This document shows positions 1 through 8,514 of a stretch of 64,000 bases of DNA, in pieces. The first letter of the stretch is position 1. Every line of letters starts with the position of its first letter. This DNA is from Burkholderia sp. Bp8963 (lineage in GTDB: Bacteria; Pseudomonadota; Gammaproteobacteria; Burkholderiales; Burkholderiaceae): NCBI RefSeq assembly GCF_003854275.1, contig NZ_QTQP01000015.1:89875-153874 (forward strand). The letters run 5' to 3'. The translations under genes and the position numbers were made by a program. The notes under the pieces were generated by a model. That model was not told where the DNA came from. It made no database searches and saw only the letters and a list, made by a program, of their open reading frames with translations.

Positions 1-940
1 CGGCAGACACGACGGTCGCACCGGGCGTGCCGCCCGCAGAGTCGGTGTCGGCGTCGACCGGCACGATCTCGTGAAAACGCGTGTAGTCGATGTGCGTGAT
101 GCCGCCCTCGTCGTGCATCAGATCGACGTAGCGGTGGAACCAGCGGATCTCGCCGTGCTCCCATGAATGACGCGCCTGCATCACCTGCGCCGTCGTCTCG
201 TCCGAGCCTTCGATCGTGATCATCAGCAACGCGTCGCGCGCCGCGAGCGATTCGGCCGACTCGCCGGACAGCGGGCTCGACTCGTCGATCACGTGCATCA
301 GGTTCCAGCCGAGCAGGAAGATCGGATGTTCGCTGCGCACGAGCGGCAAGTCGTGGATCTTGCGCAGCGTGTAGCCCTCGCGCGTGCTTTCGACACGCAT
401 CACCCGCAGCTTCGCGCGCGCCTCGGCGATCACGTTCTGGCGCGCGTTCGCGACCCGCACCATCAGCGTCATCCGGCCGTTCAGCGGCCGCACGATCGCG
501 TAGCGCGCAAACAGGACCTTCGCGCGCGGCCGCGAGAAACGCGCGAACACGAGCCCGGTGGCCAGCGCGATCCCCGACATCCCGACGAAGATCTCGAGCG
601 TTGCGACGAAGTGCGCGTAGACGGTCTGCGGATGCATGTCGCCGTAGCCGACGGTCGCGAGCGTCTCGACGCTGAAGAAGAACGCGCCGCCGAACCCGGC
701 CGGCGACTGGTTCGCGATCGGCGCATGGCCAAGCATGTACAGCGTCGCGAAACAGCCGTTGAGGAGCAGGAACAGCACCGCGAGGGACAGGAAAAACACC
801 GGCCAGCTCATCATGAGTGCACGGTGATAGAAATCACTCCACCTGAGCGACGGCATCCCGTATGCGATCACGTAGCGCGTGCCAGACCAGATCTTGCGGC
901 CGCGGCCACGGGGAGGAGCGGAAGAAGGATCGACGTTCAT
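1..940 (-). CDS. KirBac-type inward rectifier potassium channel (partial, C-terminus off the window)
   Basis: Inner-membrane K+ channel of the prokaryotic inward-rectifier family (KirBac1.1 type). The reading frame opens at an ATG ending at 940 and stays open to the left edge, giving about 313 residues; KirBac proteins have around 330, so only the tail is missing. An amphipathic slide helix around residues 33-45 precedes a first transmembrane helix (about 46-70). The selectivity filter TVGYGD is at about 96-101, followed by the inner helix with FVGMSGIALATG. The large cytoplasmic domain contains ARPLNGRMTLMVR-like and SEHPIFLLGWNLMHVID segments typical of the family. Transcribed divergently from a degraded locus on its right. 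Family assignment is firm; physiological role is not known from sequence. Confidence 0.95.
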   Translation of the reverse strand, partial: MNVDPSSAPPRGRGRKIWSGTRYVIAYGMPSLRWSDFYHRALMMSWPVFFLSLAVLFLLLNGCFATLYMLGHAPIANQSPAGFGGAFFFSVETLATVGYGDMHPQTVYAHFVATLEIFVGMSGIALATGLVFARFSRPRAKVLFARYAIVRPLNGRMTLMVRVANARQNVIAEARAKLRVMRVESTREGYTLRKIHDLPLVRSEHPIFLLGWNLMHVIDESSPLSGESAESLAARDALLMITIEGSDETTAQVMQARHSWEHGEIRWFHRYVDLMHDEGGITHIDYTRFHEIVPVDADTDSAGGTPGATVVSA

Positions 941-1060
941 CGCGCGGTGCCAAAGGCTGGAAGCTGGAAGCAGGAAGGCGATGAGCGTAGCACGCGGGTC
1001 GCTCGAGCGGAATTGCGCGGCGCGGGCAGCACCGGATATTGCAACGGATAACGCCTAATA

Positions 1061-1360
1061 TGGACGGTCGACGTCGATCGCGCGCGCGACGGCGAAGTGA
1101 TGGTCGCGTTCGCAATGAACGGGCAGCCGCTGCCGCTGCTCAACGGTTTCCCGGTGCGCCTCGTCGTGCCCGGCTGGTATTCGCCGTGCTGGGTGAAGAT
1201 GCTGCACGACATCGAGGTCATCGTAACCTGCACTGCCTGCTCTGCCATTCGGTCGGCATGGTGACTCGCCAGCAGCCACTGTCGTTCGACGAATGGAAGG
1301 CGGAGGTCGTGAAGATGCGCGCGGTCTATGGCGCGCGGGCCGAGGCGTGCGCATCGCCCG
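1061..1360 (+). pseudogene. Remnant of sulfite oxidase-type molybdoenzyme fused to remnant of its cytochrome c
   Basis: Two protein fragments lie in different + frames. From 1061 to about 1222, frame 2 reads as the C-terminal domain of a SorA/SoxC-like molybdopterin oxidoreductase, with AMNGQPLPLLNGFPVRLVV and PGWYSPCWVKML. From about 1231, another frame reads CLLCH, a CxxCH haem c site, followed by SVGMVTRQQPLSFDEWKAEV, as in small SorB-like cytochromes. Neither part has a start, and the middle of both genes is missing, so this is a deletion scar of an adjacent sorA-sorB style pair. It sits next to a sulfate-binding protein gene. Identification rests on recalled family motifs; the frameshift junction is visible directly. 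Confidence 0.7.
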
Positions 1361-1395
1361 CCACGCCGCACCCACCGTGCCGCATCAAGCCGCCG

Positions 1396-2418
1396 TCATT
1401 GCCGGTCGACGATCACCCGGTCGAACGTGCCGCCGTCCGCGAAGTGGGTCTTCTGCGCGTTCGCCCAATTGCCGAACACCTGTTCGACGCTGAACGTCTT
1501 CAGCGCCCTGAATTCCGCCGCGTGCTTCTTCAGCACGTTCGGATCGCGCGGACGCAGGTGATGCTGCGCGATGATCTCCTGCGCTTCCGGCGTGTACAGG
1601 TAGTCGAGATAGGCCTGCGCAACCTTGCGCGTGCCCTTCTTGTCGACCACCTTGTCGACGACCGCGACGGGCGGCTCCGCGAGGATGCTCGCCGACGGAT
1701 ACACGGCGTCGAACTGCGCGCCCGACGCGCCGCCGTCCATCAGCGCGACCTCGTTCTCGAACGTGACGAGCACATCGCCGATGCCGCGCTGCGTGAACGT
1801 CGTCGTCGCGCCCCGGCCGCCCGAATCGAGCACCGGCACGTTGCGGAAGATCGCCTTCTCGAAGTCGAGCGCCTGCTGGTCGGTCGCGCCCTTCTGCTTT
1901 TGGTAGACCCATGCGGCGAGATACGCGTAGCGGCCATTGCCCGACGTCTTCGGGTTCGCGATGATCACCTGCACGCCCGGCTTCGCGAGATCGCTCCAGT
2001 CCTTGATCCCCTTCGGGTTGCCCTTGCGCACGAGGAACACCATCGTCGTCGAGTATGGCGAGCTGTTGTCGGGGAAGCGCGCGCGCCAGTCCTTCGGCAG
2101 CAGCTGGCCGCGCTCGGCGAGCAGATCGATGTCGTTCGGCTGGTTCATCGTCACGACGTCGGCCTGCAGGCCCTGCAGCACCGACAGCGCCTGCGCGCTC
2201 GACGCGCCGTGCGACTGCCTGATCGCGACCGTCTCGCCGGTCTTCTGCTTGTAGGCAGCGGCGAAGCCCGCGTTGATGTCCTTGTACAGCTCGCGCGTCA
2301 CGTCGTACGACACGTTCAACAGCGACGTGTCCGCGTGCGCGGCCGCCGTCGCAACGACCAGCACCGCCGCCGCGACGCCCTTCAACAGCCGGCCGCCGAT
2401 TCCGTTCGTGTATCCCAT
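1396..2418 (-). CDS. sbp: Sulfate ABC transporter substrate-binding protein
   Basis: Periplasmic sulfate/thiosulfate-binding protein of a CysUWA-type importer, 340 residues, the usual length. The chosen ATG at 2418 gives a clean signal peptide (MGYTNGIGGRLLKGVAAAVL... ending AHA-DT); a longer upstream extension adds only non-signal residues. The mature protein starts LLNVSYDVTRELY, a hallmark of the family, and contains MNQPNDIDLLAERG, VRKGNPKGIKDW and NPKTSGNGRYAYLAAW, residues that line the sulfate pocket. It is a lone gene here: no permease or ATPase is beside it. The neighbour on its 3' side is the sulfite oxidase remnant, suggesting a former sulfur-oxidation or assimilation locus. Confidence 0.95.
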   Translation of the reverse strand: MGYTNGIGGRLLKGVAAAVLVVATAAAHADTSLLNVSYDVTRELYKDINAGFAAAYKQKTGETVAIRQSHGASSAQALSVLQGLQADVVTMNQPNDIDLLAERGQLLPKDWRARFPDNSSPYSTTMVFLVRKGNPKGIKDWSDLAKPGVQVIIANPKTSGNGRYAYLAAWVYQKQKGATDQQALDFEKAIFRNVPVLDSGGRGATTTFTQRGIGDVLVTFENEVALMDGGASGAQFDAVYPSASILAEPPVAVVDKVVDKKGTRKVAQAYLDYLYTPEAQEIIAQHHLRPRDPNVLKKHAAEFRALKTFSVEQVFGNWANAQKTHFADGGTFDRVIVDRQ

Positions 2419-2630
2419 CGTTGGTTGCCCCGCTTCCAGTGGTTGATGCGTGACGGCGCACGCACGCACCGTCATCGAAACGTAAGCGGGCATTCTAGCG
2501 GGGGGCCACGCGGCGCCTTCCAATCAGTCATGGAATGCAAAGCATGAATCCTGCTAAACGGCGGCGGCCGCTCGCGCACGCGCCCGATCTGATGCTAAGA
2601 TCGCCGTTCAGCCCACTTCACGGTTCATCC

Positions 2631-2726
2631 ATGTCCGCTGCTCTGCGCTCGCATCCGATCCTTGCCGCCGTTGCGGCAGGCGCACGCGCGGCCGGGCTGA
2701 AACTGAAAAAACGACACCTCGACTGA
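2631..2726 (+). CDS. Possible 31-residue basic peptide (short ORF)
   Basis: A short frame in the 450-base gap between sbp and the DapA-like gene, starting MSAALRSHPILAAV and ending KLKKRHLD. It is Ala-rich with a basic end and no recognised domain, and no clear Shine-Dalgarno sequence precedes it. It could be a leader peptide for the downstream lyase gene, whose start is 140 bases away, or chance. No other gene is seen between 2419 and 2867. Confidence 0.25.
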   Translation: MSAALRSHPILAAVAAGARAAGLKLKKRHLD

Positions 2727-2867
2727 CGGGGATGTCGCGTCCCGTCAGGCGAATGCCGGACGGGATGCCTGCAGGTCGTTTCTTTCTCCTCGCTTGCACG
2801 CCTCGCTCCGGCCCCCGCGCCGGCGGAACGGTTCTCTCCCACTTCCGTTTTCACCATGAGGCTCTGC

Positions 2868-3761
2868 ATGCAATCACGTTTCGAAGGTATCTGGCTGCCG
2901 ATCATCACGCCGTTTCACCACGGTGAAGTCGACCACGCGGCGCTCGCGCGGCTCGCGCGCCGCTATGCGGCCGCCGGTATCGCCGGCTTCGTCGCGGGTG
3001 CGACGACAGGCGAAGGCGCACTGCTCGACGCACGCGAACAGGACGCCGTGTTCGCGACGATCCGCGACGCCGCGCCGGACCACCCGATCGTCGTCGGGCT
3101 GACCGCGAGCGCGACGCATTTCGCCGCGATTCGCGCGCGCGAGCTCGCCGCGCTGCACGCCGACGGGCTGCTCGTCACGCCGCCCGTCTACGTTCGGCCG
3201 ACGCAGGACGGCATCCGGCGGCACATCGAGGCGATCGTCGAAGCGGCCGACCTGCCCGTGCTCGTCTACAACATCCCATATCGCACCGGCGTAAACGTCG
3301 AATTCGAGACACTGCAGGCGCTCGCGCGCGATCCGCGCGTCGCGGGCGTCAAGGAATGCGGCGGCACCCTCGACCGGATGACGCGTCTCGTGCACGAGAC
3401 GCCGCTCGCGATCCTGTCCGGCGACGACAACCAGAACTTCGCCGCGCTGTGCGCAGGCGCGCACGGCACGATTGCGAGCAGCGCGCACTTGTTGCCCGAA
3501 TGGCATGTGCGCATCCACATGCTGCTGCGCGACGGGAGGCTCGCCGACGCGCGACGGCTCGCGGTCGCGCTGCAGCCGCTCGTCGCGGCACTGTTCGCGG
3601 AGCCGAATCCGGCGCCCGTGAAGGCGCTGCTGGCCGCGCAGGAGTGGTGCGAGGATGGGTTGCGGCTGCCGTTCGTGCCGGCGAGCGATGCGCTGCGGGC
3701 GAGGCTGGTCGAGCTTCATGCGGCGCTGGAAGCATCCACGCCGGCTGTCGTGGCAGCGTAG
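2868..3761 (+). CDS. Dihydrodipicolinate synthase/N-acetylneuraminate lyase family protein
   Basis: Class I aldolase of the DapA family, 297 residues. Starting at the second ATG (2868, preceded by GAGG) places the key residues almost exactly at E. coli DapA numbering: GATTGE around 44-49, Tyr134 in VLVYNIPYRTG, Arg139, and Schiff-base Lys162 in VAGVKECGG. The condensation substrate is probably pyruvate. The family also includes lyases for other 2-keto acids, and as the gene stands alone rather than with lysine genes I cannot tell whether it is the housekeeping DapA or a paralogue. The tail after about 270 is divergent. An ATG at 2856 is a less likely alternative start. Confidence 0.85.
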   Translation: MQSRFEGIWLPIITPFHHGEVDHAALARLARRYAAAGIAGFVAGATTGEGALLDAREQDAVFATIRDAAPDHPIVVGLTASATHFAAIRARELAALHADGLLVTPPVYVRPTQDGIRRHIEAIVEAADLPVLVYNIPYRTGVNVEFETLQALARDPRVAGVKECGGTLDRMTRLVHETPLAILSGDDNQNFAALCAGAHGTIASSAHLLPEWHVRIHMLLRDGRLADARRLAVALQPLVAALFAEPNPAPVKALLAAQEWCEDGLRLPFVPASDALRARLVELHAALEASTPAVVAA

Positions 3762-3782
3762 GATTTCGATCCCGAAACTGTT

Positions 3783-4163
3783 TCAGACTGTCAGGATTCG
3801 GGACTCGCCATATTGCGCGAGGTGGCTGTCAGCCGTGACGAGCAACAACGGTTCGCACCACGCCTGCGCGACGAGCAACCGGTCGAACGGGTCGCCATGA
3901 TGATGAGGCAGATGGCGCACGGCAGCGCCGTGCGTGGCCCGGACCGGTAGCTCGCGGTACTTGCTCGCCTTGATCTCATCGACCAGCAGATCCACGTCGA
4001 CGTCCAGCTTTCCCTTCCCGGCTTTGATCGCCATCTCCCAGATGCTCGCGCTGCTGACGAACACGGCATCGGCGGCGGTGATCAGCCTGCGCGCACGAAC
4101 GCTCAGTTTCGGATCATCGCCCCACAGCCAGAGAAAGATGTGCGTATCGACCAGCAACCGCAT
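3783..4163 (-). CDS. PIN-domain ribonuclease toxin (VapC-like)
   Basis: 126-residue PIN nuclease, toxin half of a type II toxin-antitoxin module. The acidic active-site residues are present: Asp6 in LLVDTHIFLW, Glu43 in SSASIWEMAIK, Asp91 and Asp94 in HGDPFDRLLVAQA, and Asp112 in TADSHL. This WEMAIK/HGDPFDRLL pattern is that of the PIN subgroup paired with Phd/YefM antitoxins rather than classical VapB. Its ATG overlaps the antitoxin stop by one base (TAATG), so the two are translationally coupled. Likely target is RNA; the specific target cannot be read from sequence. Confidence 0.93.
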   Translation of the reverse strand: MRLLVDTHIFLWLWGDDPKLSVRARRLITAADAVFVSSASIWEMAIKAGKGKLDVDVDLLVDEIKASKYRELPVRATHGAAVRHLPHHHGDPFDRLLVAQAWCEPLLLVTADSHLAQYGESRILTV

Positions 4164-4390
4164 TACTTCCCTTCGAACTCGGCCAGCTCTTCGGCGGAAA
4201 GCGGCGCATCAAAATCGTCGGCAATCCATATCTGTCCCTTGAGGGCGCCGAACCGATGGATGGGCTCGAGCGGCACGAGCCGGACCGACTGCTTGCCGTC
4301 CTGCGTGATCACGACGCGTTCGCCGGCGATTGCGGCGTCGAGCAGCCGCTGCAGGTCGAGCGTGGCTTCGTGGAGGTTTGCGACTTGCAT
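4163..4390 (-). CDS. Phd/YefM-family antitoxin
   Basis: 75-residue antitoxin upstream of and coupled to the PIN toxin. The N-terminal half (VANLHEATLDLQRLLDAAIAG then ERVVITQDGKQSVRLVPLEP) is the Phd/YefM DNA-binding dimerisation fold; the acidic C-terminal tail (DDFDAPLSAEELAEFEGK) is the part expected to wrap the toxin. An excellent Shine-Dalgarno (AAGGAG, 6 bases before ATG) fixes the start at 4390 and predicts antitoxin made in excess over toxin, as in other modules. Such pairs usually autorepress through operators near the antitoxin start. Confidence 0.92.
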   Translation of the reverse strand: MQVANLHEATLDLQRLLDAAIAGERVVITQDGKQSVRLVPLEPIHRFGALKGQIWIADDFDAPLSAEELAEFEGK

Positions 4391-4485
4391 GATGATCTCC
4401 TTTGAGTGACCACCATTTTCACCACATTCGCGCCATTGCTCCAATAGGCCGAACGGCCAGCCGAACGCACGCCTGCCGCTCGATA

Positions 4486-5523
4486 TCAGGCCGCAAGCGC
4501 CGCCACCGGCGCATCCGTCGCCTCCCGCACCGCTTGCGTCACGATGCGCGCGAGCCGGTCGACCGTCGGCGTCGTCGACGACGCGCGTCGCAGCAGCATC
4601 AGCGGCAGGCTCGGCAAATCGGGCAGGCCGAACGACGCGGCGTCGAGCAGCCGAACCGACGCGGGCAGCCCATAGTGCGAGCGCACCGTCAGCCCGAGGC
4701 CCGCCGCGGCGGCAGCCCACAGGCCACCGAGGCTCGGCGTCGTGAACGCGACGCGCCACGGCACGCCCGCGCGATCGAGCGCGGCCGTCGCGGCGCCGAA
4801 GAAGCGGCACGGCCGGTCGAATACGACGAGCGGCAGCGGTTCGTCCTGCATGCGAATCGACAACTCGTCTGCATTGCCCTCTCCGGCCACGTTCAACCCG
4901 GCCGCGGCCAGGCCGGGCGCGCCTGAGCCGGCCGAGCCCAGGCCTGCCGCGCCGACCCACTGCATCGGCACGCGCGCGATCTCCTCGCTGTCGATCCCCG
5001 TGCGCGCAACATACGCCGCCGACGCGGGATCGCCCCACACGAGCGCGAGATCGAGCCGGTTCGCATCGAGCCCGTCGAGCAGCTCGGCGTTGCGCGCGAC
5101 GCGCGCCTCGATCCGCACCTTCGGATGCGCGCGCGTGAAGCGACCCAGCACGCCGGGCAGGATCGCCTCGCCGAAATCCTCCTGCAGGCCGATCCGCACC
5201 CAGCCGTCGAGATTCACGCCGCGCACCGCGGCGGCCGCCTCGTCGTTCAGCTCGATCATCCGTCGCGCGTAGTGCAGCATCGCGTCGCCGGCATCGGTCA
5301 GCGCGAGCCCGCGCCCCGACTTGACGAACAGCGGCGTGCCCGCCTGCTCCTCGAGCTTGCGGATCTGCGCGCTCACCGCCGACGACGAGCGCGCGACGCG
5401 ATCCGCCGCCTTCGCGAAACTGCCGAGATCGATGCCCGCAACAAGGCTGCGCAGTGCGCCGATGTCGAAATTGGGCTGGGCCATCGAGGGCCGGATCACA
5501 TCGCTGTTCGACATATCAACCAT
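4486..5523 (-). CDS. LysR-family transcriptional regulator
   Basis: Up to 345 residues. The N-terminal winged helix-turn-helix is clear: LRSLVAGIDLGSFAKAADRV, then SSSAVSAQIRKLEEQAGTPL and FVKSGRGLALTDAGDAML. A periplasmic-binding-like effector domain follows. A Gly/Ala-rich insert (about residues 192-217) is unusual for the family. The start is uncertain: ATG at 5523 is the longest option, but ATG at 5484 (MAQPNFDIG) begins closer to the HTH. The effector is unknown. Divergently placed relative to a decayed GST gene no further than 110 bases away on the same strand, so no obvious target gene is visible. Confidence 0.9.
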   Translation of the reverse strand: MVDMSNSDVIRPSMAQPNFDIGALRSLVAGIDLGSFAKAADRVARSSSAVSAQIRKLEEQAGTPLFVKSGRGLALTDAGDAMLHYARRMIELNDEAAAAVRGVNLDGWVRIGLQEDFGEAILPGVLGRFTRAHPKVRIEARVARNAELLDGLDANRLDLALVWGDPASAAYVARTGIDSEEIARVPMQWVGAAGLGSAGSGAPGLAAAGLNVAGEGNADELSIRMQDEPLPLVVFDRPCRFFGAATAALDRAGVPWRVAFTTPSLGGLWAAAAAGLGLTVRSHYGLPASVRLLDAASFGLPDLPSLPLMLLRRASSTTPTVDRLARIVTQAVREATDAPVAALAA

Positions 5524-5633
5524 CCCGCTTTACCGAATGATTCATCAAGAATTTCCCGAATTTCAGGATGAATGTACGGCGCGAGACTGTGCCCGTCAAT
5601 GTCCACTCACACGGCCCCGCGCCGCGCCAAGCG

Positions 5634-5865
5634 TCAAAGCCCCTCTGTCGCCAGCGCGCGCTGTGCGGCCGGCCGCGCGGCGACGCGTTGCGCATGCGCG
5701 CCCCACGCGACGTGCCGCGTCATGTCGAGCCCGATCGCCGCACCCCAGTGATACAGCACGAGCAGGAACGGATCGACGATCGAATGGCGCACCGGTTTCC
5801 TCGAGCGCGATGTGCGTGGCGAGCGAGCAGGCGCCCGGCGAGTAGTAGAGACGGTAGGCGTTCAT
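5634..5865 (-). pseudogene. Glutathione S-transferase, internally deleted
   Basis: The 5' end encodes MNAYRLYYSPGACSLATHI and ALEETGAPF, the start of a GST thioredoxin-like domain. After about 28 codons the frame shifts: another frame encodes FLLVLYHWGAAIGLDMTRHV and a tail typical of the GST C-terminus, ending at a stop at 5634-5636. About 130 residues between the two are missing, so the gene has lost its core and frame. The original frame runs on to 5596 as nonsense. It faces a LysR pseudogene with the same kind of lesion. Confidence 0.8.
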
Positions 5866-5979
5866 GTCGACGTTGCCCTGGAGGCCGTGTGGAAGATGGC
5901 AGCGAGTTTAGGAATGCGCGGCCGGTGCCGACAAACGATGAATTGTCGTGCTCGGGCATTAGTGCTACCAATACGTGCG

Positions 5980-6455
5980 ATGCGACCGATCCACCTTCCT
6001 CCGCTGCAGACGCTGCGTGCGTTCGAGGCCGCCGTGCGGCTGCAGAGCTTCACGCGCGCGGCCGACGCGCTCGCGCTCACGCAGGGCGCGGTGAGCCAGC
6101 ACATCCGCGCGCTCGAGGCGCAGCTCGGCTATCCGCTCTTCACGCGCGAGCGCAGCGGCGCGACACCGACGCATGCCGCGCACGCACTCGCGCTGCAGGT
6201 GCGCCAGGGGCTGAGCGTGCTCGAGCGCGCTTTCGAGCCGGCGCTTGCAGCACGCAGCCGGCCGCGCTCGCGCGCCGCTCGCTGATCGAGCCGGAACTCG
6301 CGGCCGGCACGCTCGTGCGCGTGTCGACGATCCGCGTGACCGATGTGTACGCGCACTATGTCGTCTGGCGTCCCGACCATCCGAAGGAAGCGGCGATCCG
6401 CACGTGGCTCGACTGGCTGCGCAGCGAAGTGCGCCGCCGCACGCCGCGCCGCTGA
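5980..6455 (+). pseudogene. LysR-family regulator, internally deleted
   Basis: From ATG 5980 an intact GcvA-like HTH is encoded: IHLPPLQTLRAFEAAVRLQS, FTRAADALALTQGAVSQHI, and LGYPLFTRERSGATPT. At about 6250-6285 the frame is lost; a different frame then gives the end of such a regulator (SLIEPELAAGTLVRVS, then a tail with VWRPDHPKEAAIRTWLDWL) up to a stop at 6453-6455. Nearly the whole effector-binding domain is missing. Divergent orientation to the GST remnant suggests a former regulator-target pair that decayed together. Confidence 0.8.
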
Positions 6456-6589
6456 CACGAAGGCGGCTTCGTCACCTGCTTGCGGCTTGCGGGTCGCGGG
6501 TCGCGGCTCGTGCGGTGGGCGGACCATGAAGCCGCCCTCGCGCAGATCGAAATGCGCGCCTTCCCACGGAACGCGTTCGGCAATTGCGA

Positions 6590-6646
6590 CATACTCGCAA
6601 ACGTTTCACCAAAACGCCTCATCGGATCGGCATACTCGCAGACGTT
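6590..6646 (+). repeat. Pair of 16-base direct repeats upstream of a lipoprotein gene
   Basis: CATACTCGCAAACGTT at 6590-6605 and CATACTCGCAGACGTT at 6631-6646 differ at one base. They are 41 bases apart, roughly four helical turns, and end 28 bases before the lipoprotein ATG. This could be a tandem regulator site or a small duplication; no regulator family could be assigned. Confidence 0.5.
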
Positions 6647-6674
6647 CCGGATCAGCCATCAATGGAGAAATACG

Positions 6675-6971
6675 ATGCGCCGCGTTGCCACCGCCCTTGC
6701 CCTTTGTGCCGCGATGTTCGCCGCCGCCTGCAGCGACGACGCACCGCACGGCGCGCAGACGGCCAACGGGACGCAGCAGGCCGGCTCATCGGCCGGCGCG
6801 GCGAGCGCGTTCAACAGCGCCGCGTCAGGCGGCAATGCCGCGTCGGACGCTGCCGCACCGCTCGCGCCGCCCGTCGTCCACTACCCGCCCGACGATGACG
6901 ACGACACCGCGAAGCCCGCCGCCGGCGCGTCGGGCGCAGCTTCGGCCGCCGCTGCGTCGACAGCGGGCTGA
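6675..6971 (+). CDS. Small Ala-rich lipoprotein
   Basis: 98-residue predicted lipoprotein. The ATG at 6675 has GGAGA seven bases upstream. The signal is MRRVATALALCAAMFAAAC, ending in a lipobox-like AAAC with Cys19 as the acylated residue. The mature part is low complexity: Ala/Ser/Gly-rich, then an acidic run of five Asp (PPDDDDDTAK), then Ala-rich to the end. No domain is recognisable. Probably anchored to the outer membrane since residue +2 is Ser. It follows the two decayed genes and is preceded by a direct-repeat pair. Confidence 0.7.
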   Translation: MRRVATALALCAAMFAAACSDDAPHGAQTANGTQQAGSSAGAASAFNSAASGGNAASDAAAPLAPPVVHYPPDDDDDTAKPAAGASGAASAAAASTAG

Positions 6972-7219
6972 TCCGCGATTACCGTTCCCGTTCGCAGACT
7001 CGACGTGAAAAGCACCACGTCATCCAGCCGCCGCCGCGTCCTGCATACCGTCAACTAGTCAGCAGGCGCCGCCACCACGCTCAGCCGGAAGTAAAGGCCA
7101 GCGCGAACGGCTCGCTCTCGCGCCGCGCTGCACGGTGTTAATGAGATGGTCAGCCCGATCCCTACCCAGCGGACTACGCTGAGCAGGGATTGTTCTTTTT
7201 CATCGCGATGCGGAATCGG

Positions 7220-7846
7220 TCACACCGCGTGCGCGAGCGGGCCGCCGACAAATGCCGGCTCGAACTCCCCCGCTTCGTCGCGAAAGCGCAGCGGCGCCGC
7301 GCAATGCACGAGCGTATCGATGAAATATTTCGCGCGCGGCCACGGCCCGAAGCCGGCCGCGGTGTTGATATGGCCTGCGTCGCCGAGATTGACGAACGCA
7401 CTGCCGAGCCGCTGCGCGAGCGTGCGCGCGTCGCCGAGCGACATCCACGGATCGGTCTCGCTGCCGATCACGATCGACGGCACGACGAGACGCTGCGCAT
7501 CAAACGGTCCCGCAAACGTGAATTTCTTCGGGCTCGCGGGCGCGACGAGCAGCACGCCGGCAACGTCGCCCGCCTGTGGCCACTGCGCGAGCGCATGCGC
7601 TGCGGCAAGGCAGCCGAAGCTATGCGCGGCGAGCACGAACGGGCCGCGCTCGCGTTCGAGCAGCGCGCGCACCGACTGCGCCCAGCCCGCGAGATCCGGC
7701 GCGTCCCAGTCGTGCTGCTCGACGCGCAGCGAACGCGGAAACTGCCGCTCGAGCCAGGTCTGCCAGTGAGCGCCTTCGCTGCCGTGCAGGCCGGGAACGG
7801 TGACGAGCCGCGGCGGCCAGGCCGATTTGCTGCATGCGCGCATCAT
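7220..7846 (-). CDS. RBBP9/YdeN-family serine hydrolase
   Basis: 208-residue cytoplasmic alpha/beta hydrolase of the small RBBP9/YdeN type. The start at 7846 is supported by GAGGGGG a few bases upstream; a second ATG follows at once. Catalytic residues: Ser in [15 protein letters not shown] (the family replaces the usual GxSxG with HSFGC), Asp in [12 protein letters not shown], and His in [34 protein letters not shown] near the N-terminus is diagnostic. The natural substrate of this group is not established. Single gene; the 250 bases on its 3' side hold no gene. Confidence 0.92.
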   Translation of the reverse strand: MMRACSKSAWPPRLVTVPGLHGSEGAHWQTWLERQFPRSLRVEQHDWDAPDLAGWAQSVRALLERERGPFVLAAHSFGCLAAAHALAQWPQAGDVAGVLLVAPASPKKFTFAGPFDAQRLVVPSIVIGSETDPWMSLGDARTLAQRLGSAFVNLGDAGHINTAAGFGPWPRAKYFIDTLVHCAAPLRFRDEAGEFEPAFVGGPLAHAV

Positions 7847-8071
7847 GATCCCCCTCGCGAGCTGGTACACGAAGCTCGATTGTGGCGCGCCGCGCGTGGC
7901 GACCGAACCAATATTTCGTGCTTTGCTTTTCCGCGGATGGAGGCGTGCGGCACGCCGCGCATCGGCCGCCTGCCCGCCGCCTGCCCGCCGTTTGCGCGCC
8001 CCGCCCCCGGTCACCGCAACGCAACCGCCCGCGAAACCGTAGAATGTGACGTTCCAGAAAGGAGACACCCG

Positions 8072-8509
8072 ATGCCCGCTTCGCCGTCCGGCGCGCTGCG
8101 CCCGTTCCATCTCGCCTTTCCCGTGTCGAGCCTCGCCGACGCCCGCGCGTTCTACGGCGGCCTGCTCGGCTGCCCGGAAGGCCGCAGCTCCGAGCATTGG
8201 GTCGACTTCGACTTCTTCGGCCATCAGCTCGTCGCGCATCTCGCGCCGGACGAAACCGGCGCGAGCGCGGTCAACCCGGTCGACGGCGACGACGTGCCGG
8301 TGCGCCACTTCGGCGTCGTGCTGTCGATGGACGAATGGCAAGCGCTCGCCGACAGGCTCAAGGCCGCGCACACCCGCTTCGTGATCGAGCCGCACATCCG
8401 CTTCAAGGGCGAAGTCGGCGAGCAGGCAACGATGTTCTTCCTCGACCCGTGCGGCAACGCGCTCGAATTCAAGGCATTCGCCGACATCGGCCAACTGTTC
8501 GCGAAGTAA
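8072..8509 (+). CDS. VOC (glyoxalase/dioxygenase fold) family protein
   Basis: 145 residues, start fixed by AAAGGAG seven bases before ATG 8072. [20 protein letters not shown] opens the first beta-alpha-beta-beta-beta module with a metal-ligand His; RHFGVVL provides the second His and [15 protein letters not shown] the terminal Glu and the DPxGN signature. This arrangement predicts a divalent-metal enzyme or a metal-binding glyoxalase-like protein. The protein is a known conserved single-domain VOC type but its substrate is not known. First gene of a run with ghrA- and mvaB-like genes, spacing 5 bases to the next, hence probably co-transcribed. Confidence 0.9.
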   Translation: MPASPSGALRPFHLAFPVSSLADARAFYGGLLGCPEGRSSEHWVDFDFFGHQLVAHLAPDETGASAVNPVDGDDVPVRHFGVVLSMDEWQALADRLKAAHTRFVIEPHIRFKGEVGEQATMFFLDPCGNALEFKAFADIGQLFAK

Positions 8510-8514
8510 CAGGC

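Noticed and set aside
1039..2547. A 502-residue rightward open frame over sbp
   Set aside because: Arg/His-rich antisense shadow of sbp; only its 1231-1350 part has meaning, as the cytochrome remnant.
7190..8509. A 439-residue rightward frame ending in the VOC protein
   Set aside because: Its first 290 residues are antisense to the RBBP9-like gene and have shadow composition; the real gene starts at 8072.
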